DNA from: JACPLA01 sp964602055
GTDB lineage: Bacteria; Bacteroidota; Ignavibacteria; UBA10030
Assembly: GCA_964602055.1 (NCBI GenBank)
Contig: CAZRPU010000013.1
Location: 1-39,727 of the forward strand
DNA: 39,727 nucleotides
Direction: 5' to 3'
Shown here: in pieces, positions 15,013-21,932 of the stretch
How the letters are laid out: the number at the start of each line of letters is the position of its first letter
Position numbering within the stretch: position 1 is the first letter of the stretch
Made by a program: the position numbers and the translations under genes
The notes under the pieces: generated by a model
Told to the model about the DNA's origin: nothing
The model's input: only the letters and a program-made list of their open reading frames with translations
Databases searched by the model: none

Positions 15013-16139
15013 TGGGTCACGGGAGTCGCGGAATAGAGAATTTTCTTCAGCTCGATGGCAAGTGCAAGGAAAATCAGAGGAAGGTAGACATTTTTGCCTA
15101 TAAGAGCAATTGAACGCTCGACTGCACCCGATGCAAGAAGAAAATCCGATCCCGAAAAACGATCGACAAATTTCTGCAGGTCCTCGTTGTCACGATGTTC
15201 TGCTCCCTTCGATCCGGCACGACGCGCCGCCGCGTCGTGAAACCACACTTGAAGCATTCTCAGCCATCGCTCCGCCTGGGGGCGTTCAGCCGATGCCAGT
15301 GTCTGCTCAATGCCGGCAAGGAGCGCGACGGGACTGTTGCCCAGTGCCTGGCGGAGAAACCGAACAACATCTTCTCTGATCCGAACCATGTCCTCAGAAA
15401 CAAGATCACGGGCGGCGGTAAAGCTGCCGTTTGCCATTGTTGCTGCAATCCTTGACTCTGCTTCTGTCCGGCCGTCGCGCTGAACAAGCGCCTGCGTAAT
15501 TTCTTCCTCCGTCAACGGTTCGCACCGTATTTGCTGGCATCGGGAGAGAATCGTCTCCAGGAGCTGTTCCTTGCGCGCTGTCGTCAGCAGAAGCACCGTA
15601 TCCCCAGGAGGTTCTTCCAGAGTTTTCAACAGAGAATTGCTTGCTTCCGCGTTCATTGCGTCCGCACCGGAAATGATGAATACCTTTTTTCCACCGAGGA
15701 ATCCCGAGAGCGACGCTTCACGACGAAGCTCCCTGATGCTGTTCACCTTGATAAAATTCGCTTTCGGCACCGCCACTCGGTAGTACGGGTCCCTGGCTTT
15801 TCCTGCGAGCTCCTGGCGCACGGCAGCGACCTGATCTTCAGCCAGAACCGCGACAGGATCGTCCCCGGTTTTCTCTCCCTTCCCGGTAGGAAGGGGAACT
15901 ACAAATTTCACATTGGGATGCTGGAGAGTGTCCATTCTCCGGCAGCTCGCGCATTCCCCGCACGCCTCGGTTTGACGTTTCTCGCAATTGAGCACGCGGG
16001 CAAATTCCAGCGCAAGCGCATCCTTTCCCACTCCCTCATCGCCAAAAAACAAATAGGCATGCGCTACCTGTCCCCCTGAAATCGCCCGCTTCAGGAGTTC
16101 CTTCACTCTTTCCTGTCCTATGACGCGGTCCCATGCCAT
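15009..16139 (-). CDS. holB: DNA polymerase III delta prime-like clamp-loader subunit
   Basis: From the ATG at 16139 the protein has 376 residues and begins MAWDRVIGQERVKELL, the usual opening of clamp-loader subunits. A P-loop-like GDEGVGKD (33-40) keeps the lysine but has Asp where Ser or Thr is needed, which points to an inactive ATPase as in delta prime. A zinc module with C52, C60, C63 and C66 (ACGECASCRRM) follows. LLKTLEEPPGDTVLLLTT and ILSRCQQIRC give the sensor region and the SRC arginine-finger motif. An upstream in-frame start would extend into the Omp85 gene and was rejected. The ATG overlaps the Omp85 stop by one base and metG follows with a four-base overlap. DnaX is unlikely because the Walker motif is broken and there is no C-terminal extension. 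Confidence 0.88.
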   Translation of the reverse strand: MAWDRVIGQERVKELLKRAISGGQVAHAYLFFGDEGVGKDALALEFARVLNCEKRQTEACGECASCRRMDTLQHPNVKFVVPLPTGKGEKTGDDPVAVLAEDQVAAVRQELAGKARDPYYRVAVPKANFIKVNSIRELRREASLSGFLGGKKVFIISGADAMNAEASNSLLKTLEEPPGDTVLLLTTARKEQLLETILSRCQQIRCEPLTEEEITQALVQRDGRTEAESRIAATMANGSFTAARDLVSEDMVRIREDVVRFLRQALGNSPVALLAGIEQTLASAERPQAERWLRMLQVWFHDAAARRAGSKGAEHRDNEDLQKFVDRFSGSDFLLASGAVERSIALIGKNVYLPLIFLALAIELKKILYSATPVTQ

Positions 16140-18196
16140 CAGAAAGAATGTCCTATACCGAAATGTACGAGGCTGTACACGTCGTGAAAAAATCTCCTCT
16201 GGGTAAACCACTTTCTCTCACTGGTATCGAACGGGTCGTAGACACGGAATCCAAAGTCGATTCTGATGGGCCCTGCAATTGTATCCCATCGGAATCCCAG
16301 TCCGGCAGCCATGGCCAATTCGGCTCCTCTCATCAGCTTAATGTCGCTCCAGACGTTTCCCACGTCGTAGAAGCCGACGAGGGAGATGTTCTCCAGATTG
16401 ACGAACCAGAGCTTGCCGGCGTCGCGAAAGAGGTGCCATCGGGCTTCGATATTCGCTTCCAGGAGGGCGTTTCCTCCTTCGTTCGGGATCGATACCGCTC
16501 CCAATTCGCGCGATTTCCACCCGCGGATGCTCTCGCTGCCCCCCGCATAGAACCTGCGCGTGAGGGGAACCGGTGTTCGCTCTTTTGTCGAGTCAGAAGA
16601 CCCCAGGAAAGATGCGGCGCCGCCGCGTATTCGCGCCGCCCAGATGATCCTTTTACCGGAGGAGAAGTCGCCGTACCATTGTCCCACTCCCGAGAGCTTG
16701 ATGTAATTTGCATAGGGGAGCCGCGACCCTAAATCGCCAAAAATAGTCGGAATAAGACCAGCTTGTTCAATGGATCCCGAATGGAGGAATCCTTCCGTCG
16801 GTGAAAAGATATCGTTCCGCTTATCGCGCTGGATCGTAATCGTGACAATGGTGTTGAACTGGCGCTGAAGATCCGGCCTCTGGGGGATGTTAATGACCGT
16901 GTCCTTGCCGCCGACGGGGCTGGGGTCGACCCGCTCAAGGTTGAAGTCGATGAATCCGCGCGTATACCGAGCCAGCTGCGCGGTCACACCGAGGCGTGCC
17001 AGATAAATGGGGGCGTAGTAGGACTTTTGTTTTTCCAGTATTGCCGAAAGCGACATGGTGAGGCTCACCTTGTTGGAAAACAGGAATGGCTGTATCACCT
17101 GGCTGGTGAGTTCAATTTTCGAGATGAGGGAGCTGTCGTTGATCCCCGTCGTGGTCAATCTGATATCCTGTATCGACTGAAGGCTGATGCGAAACCTTGT
17201 CGAGAAGTTTCTGGCGCCCCCGAAGAAATTCCGGTTATTGTAGCCCACGCCGGTAACAAGATTGAATGCGCTGTTTTCGTCGCTCGCGCCGATCTCGGGC
17301 GTAAGTTCGTGAAAAGGCCTGGGGCGGACGATGACCCGCATGGGAATAGAGAGCGAATCGAGGGATTCCTTCGTCACCATGGGTTCAATCCTGCTCGCCT
17401 CAAACACTCCGAGCCTGTTGAGGTTGCGCTCGCTGTCGATTTTCCGCTCCTCGCTGTAATAATCCCCCTCTTCGAAGTCCAGATGACGCAGGACGATTTC
17501 CGTGCTTACCCGTTCAACAACCGTCGTATCGCTTTCAATGCTAATTCGTCCGAAGCTGAACCGTTCATTCGGCCGAAACGCATAGATGACCGTCACATTG
17601 TTCGTTGATGCATACCGTGTCGCGCTTGTTGCGGTGTCACGCTCTACTTGCACATAGCCATTGTTGTAGAACAGGGACACAATCCGCCGGAATTCCCCCT
17701 CGACCTGTTCGCTCACGTACGGATCGCCGGTTCGCACAAGATGATTGCCTGTTATTTCCTCCTGAAGAACGGAAGGAAGATTCTCGAGACCTTGAAAACG
17801 AAGCGTGTCAATAAAAGATCTTCGCCCCTCCGCAATACGAAAGGCGAGATCCACTTTCTTCCCTTCAAGATCAAAACGGCTGAGGGTATCGACGGTCGCT
17901 TCGAAGAAGCCCTGGTCCTTATAGAACTCCTTCAGCCGTGTCATGTCGGCTGCGAAGGCAAAGGGATCGTAATACACAGGAGGGGATCCAAGATTGCTGC
18001 TGATCTTCGAAAGGAATTGCCAGAACCAGCTTGGCGTTTCCTTCGTGAGGATATGTGTTTCCAGGGTCGTTGAGGAGATGTTGTCGTTGCCGACAAACGC
18101 AACGCTCCTCACTTCGAATTCGCCAAGAGGAACCTGGGAGAATGCGGCGACCGAGGGAAGAAGAAGGATTCCGATACACTGCAGGAAACGGTTCAT
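16139..18196 (-). CDS. Omp85-family outer membrane assembly protein (BamA/TamA-like)
   Basis: The 685 residues begin with a signal peptide (1-20, ending SVAAFSQ). POTRA-like repeats follow: FEVRSVAFVGNDNISS at 27, a second near 100 (FYKDQGFFEATVD), and others to about 330. The C-terminal beta-barrel has the Omp85 loop-6 motif RRFYAGGSESIRGW, with its conserved Arg-Gly, and ends GPIRIDFGFRVYDP and HFGIGHSF with terminal Phe. It should insert or translocate proteins at the outer membrane. The number of POTRA domains is smaller than the five of BamA, so a BamA paralogue or TamA-like role is likely. It is co-translated with holB and metG, an unusual mixture. A terminator hairpin sits only 16 bases before its ATG. 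Confidence 0.88.
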   Translation of the reverse strand: MNRFLQCIGILLLPSVAAFSQVPLGEFEVRSVAFVGNDNISSTTLETHILTKETPSWFWQFLSKISSNLGSPPVYYDPFAFAADMTRLKEFYKDQGFFEATVDTLSRFDLEGKKVDLAFRIAEGRRSFIDTLRFQGLENLPSVLQEEITGNHLVRTGDPYVSEQVEGEFRRIVSLFYNNGYVQVERDTATSATRYASTNNVTVIYAFRPNERFSFGRISIESDTTVVERVSTEIVLRHLDFEEGDYYSEERKIDSERNLNRLGVFEASRIEPMVTKESLDSLSIPMRVIVRPRPFHELTPEIGASDENSAFNLVTGVGYNNRNFFGGARNFSTRFRISLQSIQDIRLTTTGINDSSLISKIELTSQVIQPFLFSNKVSLTMSLSAILEKQKSYYAPIYLARLGVTAQLARYTRGFIDFNLERVDPSPVGGKDTVINIPQRPDLQRQFNTIVTITIQRDKRNDIFSPTEGFLHSGSIEQAGLIPTIFGDLGSRLPYANYIKLSGVGQWYGDFSSGKRIIWAARIRGGAASFLGSSDSTKERTPVPLTRRFYAGGSESIRGWKSRELGAVSIPNEGGNALLEANIEARWHLFRDAGKLWFVNLENISLVGFYDVGNVWSDIKLMRGAELAMAAGLGFRWDTIAGPIRIDFGFRVYDPFDTSERKWFTQRRFFHDVYSLVHFGIGHSF

Positions 18197-18211
18197 GAGG
18201 TTCGATGCAAC

Positions 18212-18240
18212 AAAAAACCCAGCAGCCTTGTGCCGGGTTT
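18212..18240 (-). terminator. Intrinsic terminator after the DUF2795 gene
   Basis: On the minus strand AAACCC and GCA pair with TGC and GGGTTT around a six-base loop, with one G/T position between the two stem parts, and six T follow. It ends 16 bases before the Omp85 start codon, so it could also act as an attenuator for that gene. Confidence 0.7.
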
Positions 18241-18287
18241 ACAGAAGAAAGAGAGCGCCCATGCCATCGGGCAACGCCATCCAACGA

Positions 18288-18512
18288 TCAATAATCTTTC
18301 TCGTCCTCGTAAAAGAAATCTTCGTCTGTGGGATAATCCGGCCAGATCTCTTCGATACTTTCGTACGGCTCTTCGCTATCTTCGAGCTCTTCGAGGTTCT
18401 GAATGACTTCCATGGGAGCACCCGTCCGCACAGCATAGTCCAACAATTCATCCTTCGTTGCCGGCCATGGCGCGTCATCAAGATACGAGGCGAGTTCGAT
18501 GGTCCAAATCAT
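18288..18512 (-). CDS. DUF2795 domain protein, small and acidic
   Basis: This 74-residue protein starts MIWTIELASYLDDAPWPATK and ends in an acidic stretch (EEIWPDYPTDEDFFYEDE). The DAPWPATKDELLDYAVRTGAP core is the DUF2795 signature, and near-identical proteins are common in the Chlorobi/Ignavibacteria group as far as I recall. The function is unknown. The ATG at 18512 is preferred over a TTG 21 bases upstream because purine-rich AGAGGAG lies about 10 bases before it. The gene is followed by a clear terminator. Its acidity and small size suggest a binding partner or regulator, but that is only a guess. Confidence 0.88.
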   Translation of the reverse strand: MIWTIELASYLDDAPWPATKDELLDYAVRTGAPMEVIQNLEELEDSEEPYESIEEIWPDYPTDEDFFYEDEKDY

Positions 18513-18560
18513 CTCCTCACATCTCCTCTGCAACTGCCAAGAAAGGTAACATGAACAGCG

Positions 18561-19511
18561 TCAATCGAGAACAAGTTGCTGATTCTTGTATTCCTGATAA
18601 TTGACGTTGTCGAAGAAGAAATCGATCGGGTTTTGGCGGATGCCATTGAAGCGTACTTCATAGTGCAGGTGGGGTCCGGTCACAAGTCCTGTCCGTCCGC
18701 TCCGGGCAATAAGTTCCCCTCGTTTCACCTTCTGCCCTTCACGAACCAACACTTTGCTGAGGTGTGCGTATGCCGTCGTATAGCCGTAGCCATGATTTAA
18801 TTCAACAAGATTGCCGTATCCTCCGCCGGTGTGGCCCGAATAATCGACGATGCCATCTGCGGAGGCATAAACGGGGGTTCCGACGTCGTTCGCAATATCC
18901 AGCCCTTCGTGAGGTTTGATAATGCGCAGCACAGGATGCAGGCGGGGTCCAAAGCCGTTGGTGGCATAATAGCCATCCATGGGCTTGATCGCCGGGAGAT
19001 GCGCGAACCGGACCTTGTTGTTATCGTATCTCTTCACCACATCTTCGTAACTGACGGATTGGAGCTGGAGTTCCCTTTCCGCCCTTTGAGCCGTTGCGTG
19101 TAGGTTGCGCAACAGCTGGTTCACATCTGCAGACGTACCAAAGTCCACGCGGTTGTCGGTTCCGCCAAAACCCGCCTTACGGGTATCTTCGTCGATTTTG
19201 GGAAGGTCAACAAGCATGCGAATTTCATTCCCCCGGTCATTCACACCGGCCAGTTCCCCTTCGAGGGCGTTAAGCTTGACCGACAGGAGGTTCAGTTGTT
19301 CCCGGAGAATGGAGTTCTCGGAGGCAAGAACCGATGCTCTCCCGAATCCCAGGCCGAGAGCGTCGTCCATGTATTGATTGACCTCGATGACACCAAAAAC
19401 CAAAGCCGATCCCACAAGCAACGAGGCGGCGGCGAGCTTCGTTTTTGCCCACCGGGCCTCAACGAACCTGAGCGTCTCATCGGAGTACAGATAGAATTTC
19501 AATCGTCCCAT
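18561..19511 (-). CDS. M23-family membrane-anchored peptidoglycan peptidase
   Basis: From the ATG at 19511 the protein has 316 residues: a short cytoplasmic N-terminus, one transmembrane helix (about 26-45), a coiled-coil region (about 60-100, with heptad-like LREQLNLLSVKLNALEGEL) and a C-terminal LytM/M23 domain. The zinc ligands are visible as HEGLDIA (H and D) and PHLHYEVRF (HxH), with GFGPRLHPVL before them. Such proteins cut or regulate the cutting of peptidoglycan cross-links in the periplasm. All catalytic motifs are intact, so it is probably an active endopeptidase rather than an EnvC-type activator. A promoter of near-consensus form lies upstream. Confidence 0.92.
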   Translation of the reverse strand: MGRLKFYLYSDETLRFVEARWAKTKLAAASLLVGSALVFGVIEVNQYMDDALGLGFGRASVLASENSILREQLNLLSVKLNALEGELAGVNDRGNEIRMLVDLPKIDEDTRKAGFGGTDNRVDFGTSADVNQLLRNLHATAQRAERELQLQSVSYEDVVKRYDNNKVRFAHLPAIKPMDGYYATNGFGPRLHPVLRIIKPHEGLDIANDVGTPVYASADGIVDYSGHTGGGYGNLVELNHGYGYTTAYAHLSKVLVREGQKVKRGELIARSGRTGLVTGPHLHYEVRFNGIRQNPIDFFFDNVNYQEYKNQQLVLD

Positions 19512-19571
19512 TGCGTTCCTGTCGCTTATGTGCAGGATATCCCTTGGCGGGTATCCCAAAATTTCAGTCCG

Positions 19572-19600
19572 AAAGTAGGAAATTATTCCGGGTTTGTCAA
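19572..19600 (-). promoter_or_regulatory. Strong putative promoter of the M23 peptidase gene
   Basis: The minus strand shows a perfect TTGACA (19595-19600), a 17-base spacer and TACTTT (19572-19577). It falls in the 104-base gap between hprK and the peptidase gene. The leader would be about 54 bases. Confidence 0.6.
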
Positions 19601-19615
19601 GAAAAACGTCCCCTG

Positions 19616-20623
19616 CTACTCGAAATCGTGCTCAAAATAGTCTATGACGCGCTTCCCCTTCGATTTCTCGCTTATGGCCGATTCCAGCCGCTTGGAGAAC
19701 TCTTTGGCGGCATCATAACCATAATGTCGAAGTAAGTAATCCAGAGCAATGACTTCTGTAATGACCGTCACATTCTTGCCCGGGAATATCGGCAGCCGCA
19801 CATGGGGGATCTCGACGCCCATCAGTGAGACATTTTCGTGATCGAGTCCCGTCCTTGTGTATTCGACATCCTGCTTCCACTCCTGGAGCTCAATGACAAT
19901 TTCCACCCTCTTCTGATAGCGTATGGATCGAATCCCGAAGATCGACCGCACATCGATCAGACCCAGGCCGCGGATTTCCATAAAGTGCCGGACAACGTCT
20001 GTGCCCGCACCCATCAGGATTCCCTCCCCCTTACGGGTCACCATGACAACATCGTCTGCAACAAGCCGATGTCCCCGCTCGATAAGGTCGAGCGCTATCT
20101 CACTTTTCCCTATCCCGGAGCGGCCCGTAAGCAAGACTCCGATTCCGTACACATCGATGAACGATCCGTGCACGACGCTTTGCGGAGCAAATTGATCGTC
20201 GAGAAAATCACTCAGGAGATAGACGAGCTTTGTGGTTTCGAAGGGAGTCTGTAAAACCGAAACCTGATGTTCTGTCGCTATAGCCACAAGTTCCTTGTCG
20301 ATGGCATTCGCGTTCGTAATAATAATACACGGAAGATCGAACTGAAAAATGGTTTGAAACGCCTTCACCCGTTCGGGAAGCCCGAGATGCTGGAGATAGC
20401 GAACCTCGGTATTACCGAATACCTGGACCCTGTCATACGTAAAGAGTTCAACGTACCCAGCGAGAGCCAGTCCGGGGCGGTGAATACTCCTGTCCCTCAC
20501 CTCCCGTCCAAAACCTGCTTCGCCGTTGACCATTGTCAAAGCGAGGCGTTCCTTGTTCGCTTCATACATGAATCCGACGGTGACACTCTTTTTTCTGGTC
20601 TCTTTCAGATTTTCCAGCGCCAT
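19616..20623 (-). CDS. hprK: HPr kinase/phosphorylase
   Basis: This bifunctional enzyme phosphorylates HPr-like proteins on a serine and reverses the reaction. The 335 residues show an N-terminal domain (1-130) and the kinase domain with VVHGSFIDVYG (H152), the Walker A GRSGIGKS (167-174), VADDVVM (188-194) and the HPrK signature MEIRGLGLIDVRSIFG (215-230). It follows hpf by 23 bases in the same direction. In many bacteria without a full sugar PTS, HprK is kept as a regulator of carbon or stress metabolism. No PTS gene is present here, so its target cannot be stated. Confidence 0.96.
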   Translation of the reverse strand: MALENLKETRKKSVTVGFMYEANKERLALTMVNGEAGFGREVRDRSIHRPGLALAGYVELFTYDRVQVFGNTEVRYLQHLGLPERVKAFQTIFQFDLPCIIITNANAIDKELVAIATEHQVSVLQTPFETTKLVYLLSDFLDDQFAPQSVVHGSFIDVYGIGVLLTGRSGIGKSEIALDLIERGHRLVADDVVMVTRKGEGILMGAGTDVVRHFMEIRGLGLIDVRSIFGIRSIRYQKRVEIVIELQEWKQDVEYTRTGLDHENVSLMGVEIPHVRLPIFPGKNVTVITEVIALDYLLRHYGYDAAKEFSKRLESAISEKSKGKRVIDYFEHDFE

Positions 20624-20646
20624 GGTCGCTCTGCCTTTTGGACGTA

Positions 20647-20979
20647 TTAGACTTTTTCCCTTACCCGCCGAACCGTTTTGCGGTCCTTGTCATGCAGCCG
20701 ATCTTTGTATTTTTTCAATTGGATGAGCACCTTCTGCACGGCAGCGTCAATCGACTTGACGAAATCGTCCGACCGCTCCTCGGACACGATCCTGTGCCTG
20801 TAGACTGACAGCTTTACCTCAGCGATCTTGGTGCTCTTGTGTATTTTTTCATAACTCAGAATGACCTCGCATTTGATGATGCCATCGTAGTAGCGCGCAA
20901 GACCGTCGACAGAGCGGTGCGCATATTCAACCAAGGATGAATGTGCCTTGAAATGTCGAGACGTCACGGTGATGGTCAT
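20647..20979 (-). CDS. hpf: Ribosome hibernation factor HPF/RaiA, short form
   Basis: This 110-residue protein of the sigma-54 modulation/S30AE family starts MTITVTSRHFKAHSSLVEYA. It has the conserved RHRIVSEERSDDFVKSIDAAVQKVLIQLKKYKDRL segment, positions about 62-96. It lacks the C-terminal dimerisation domain of long HPF, so it is the short type that binds the 30S A and P sites and promotes resting 70S/100S ribosomes. A good ribosome binding site (AAAGGAA) lies about 7 bases before the ATG. Its place beside hprK links translation arrest and carbon signalling in one transcript. Confidence 0.94.
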   Translation of the reverse strand: MTITVTSRHFKAHSSLVEYAHRSVDGLARYYDGIIKCEVILSYEKIHKSTKIAEVKLSVYRHRIVSEERSDDFVKSIDAAVQKVLIQLKKYKDRLHDKDRKTVRRVREKV

Positions 20980-21019
20980 TGTCTATTCCTTTCGTGTTGT
21001 ATCGGCCGCTCTCCTCTCC

Positions 21020-21898
21020 TCAGGCCTTTGGGTGCGATTGTCTGTACACTTTTTTCATTCTCTCGGTAGACACATGCGTATACACCTGCGTTGTCGAGAG
21101 ACTCTCATGTCCCAGGAGTTCCTTCACTGCGCGCAGATCGGCCCCTCTGTTGAGCATGTGCGTTGCAAACGAATGCCGTATGACATGGGGGCTCTGTTTC
21201 TCTATTTCCGAAATTTGTCCGATGTACCTATGGACAATGCGCGTAATAGCCATGGGGTATGTTCTCTTACCGCCGCTGCTCAGGATTAACGGCTCGTCCC
21301 GTGAAACCGCTGCCGATCTGCTCTTCAGATAGCGTTTTACCGCCTTCGCAGCGACTCCGCCCAGCGGAACAATTCTTTCTTTTCTCCCTTTTCCGCGAAG
21401 CAACACCGTTTGATTGGCAAAGTCCACGTCCCTGATGTTCAGGCCGACGAGCTCGCTCACACGCATACCTGTGCTGTAGAGCAGTTCCAGGATCGCTGAT
21501 TCCTTCCTGCCTTCTTGTTCGGAAATATCCGGAAGGGCAAGCATACGCTCGGCAGAACCCTCGTCGAGATACACGGGCAACCGCTTGTCCGGTTTGGGCG
21601 TGACGAGAGTGAGTGCCGGGTTTGCCCCGATGACTCCCTTCCTTCGAAGAAACTTAAAGAACGACCGCACGCTTGCGATTTTTCTGGCGATCGAGCGTTT
21701 CCCCGATCCTCCCTCGACAAGGATGCGAAGAAACGAACGGAGAACATCTCGATCAACCGATGCGAACGATCCGATGCCGCGTTGCGTGAGGAAGGAGAGC
21801 AGCTGATGAAGGTCGTGTTCGTAAGCCTCGATCGTGTGGGAAGAATAATTGCGCTCCCCATCGAGATAGTCCAGGTATGAGCGAATCATCGTGTGCAT
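21020..21898 (-). CDS. xerD: Tyrosine recombinase XerC/XerD
   Basis: The 292-residue protein has a SAM-like N-terminal core-binding domain (about 5-85) and a catalytic domain with all active-site residues: R146 (STGMRVSEL), K170 (RGKGRKERIVPLG), H238 and R241 (HVIRHSFATHML), H264 (LLGHESLSTTQ) and Y273 (VYTHV). It should resolve chromosome dimers at the dif site with a partner recombinase. The length and the housekeeping neighbours (topA upstream, hpf downstream) fit Xer and argue against a phage integrase. Whether it is XerC or XerD cannot be decided here. Two ATGs, 21898 and 21889, are possible starts. Confidence 0.9.
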   Translation of the reverse strand: MHTMIRSYLDYLDGERNYSSHTIEAYEHDLHQLLSFLTQRGIGSFASVDRDVLRSFLRILVEGGSGKRSIARKIASVRSFFKFLRRKGVIGANPALTLVTPKPDKRLPVYLDEGSAERMLALPDISEQEGRKESAILELLYSTGMRVSELVGLNIRDVDFANQTVLLRGKGRKERIVPLGGVAAKAVKRYLKSRSAAVSRDEPLILSSGGKRTYPMAITRIVHRYIGQISEIEKQSPHVIRHSFATHMLNRGADLRAVKELLGHESLSTTQVYTHVSTERMKKVYRQSHPKA

Positions 21899-21932
21899 GA
21901 GGGTGCTCCTACCGGCGGGATTTCCTGTCCAT

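Noticed and set aside
15009..16139. DnaX (tau/gamma) as the identity of the clamp-loader gene
   Set aside because: The Walker A Ser/Thr is replaced by Asp and there is no long C-terminal region, which fits delta prime better.
21020..21898. Tyrosine recombinase as a sign of a mobile element or integron
   Set aside because: Length, full Xer active site and housekeeping neighbours (topA, hpf) indicate chromosomal XerC/D. No attachment repeats or cargo genes were seen.
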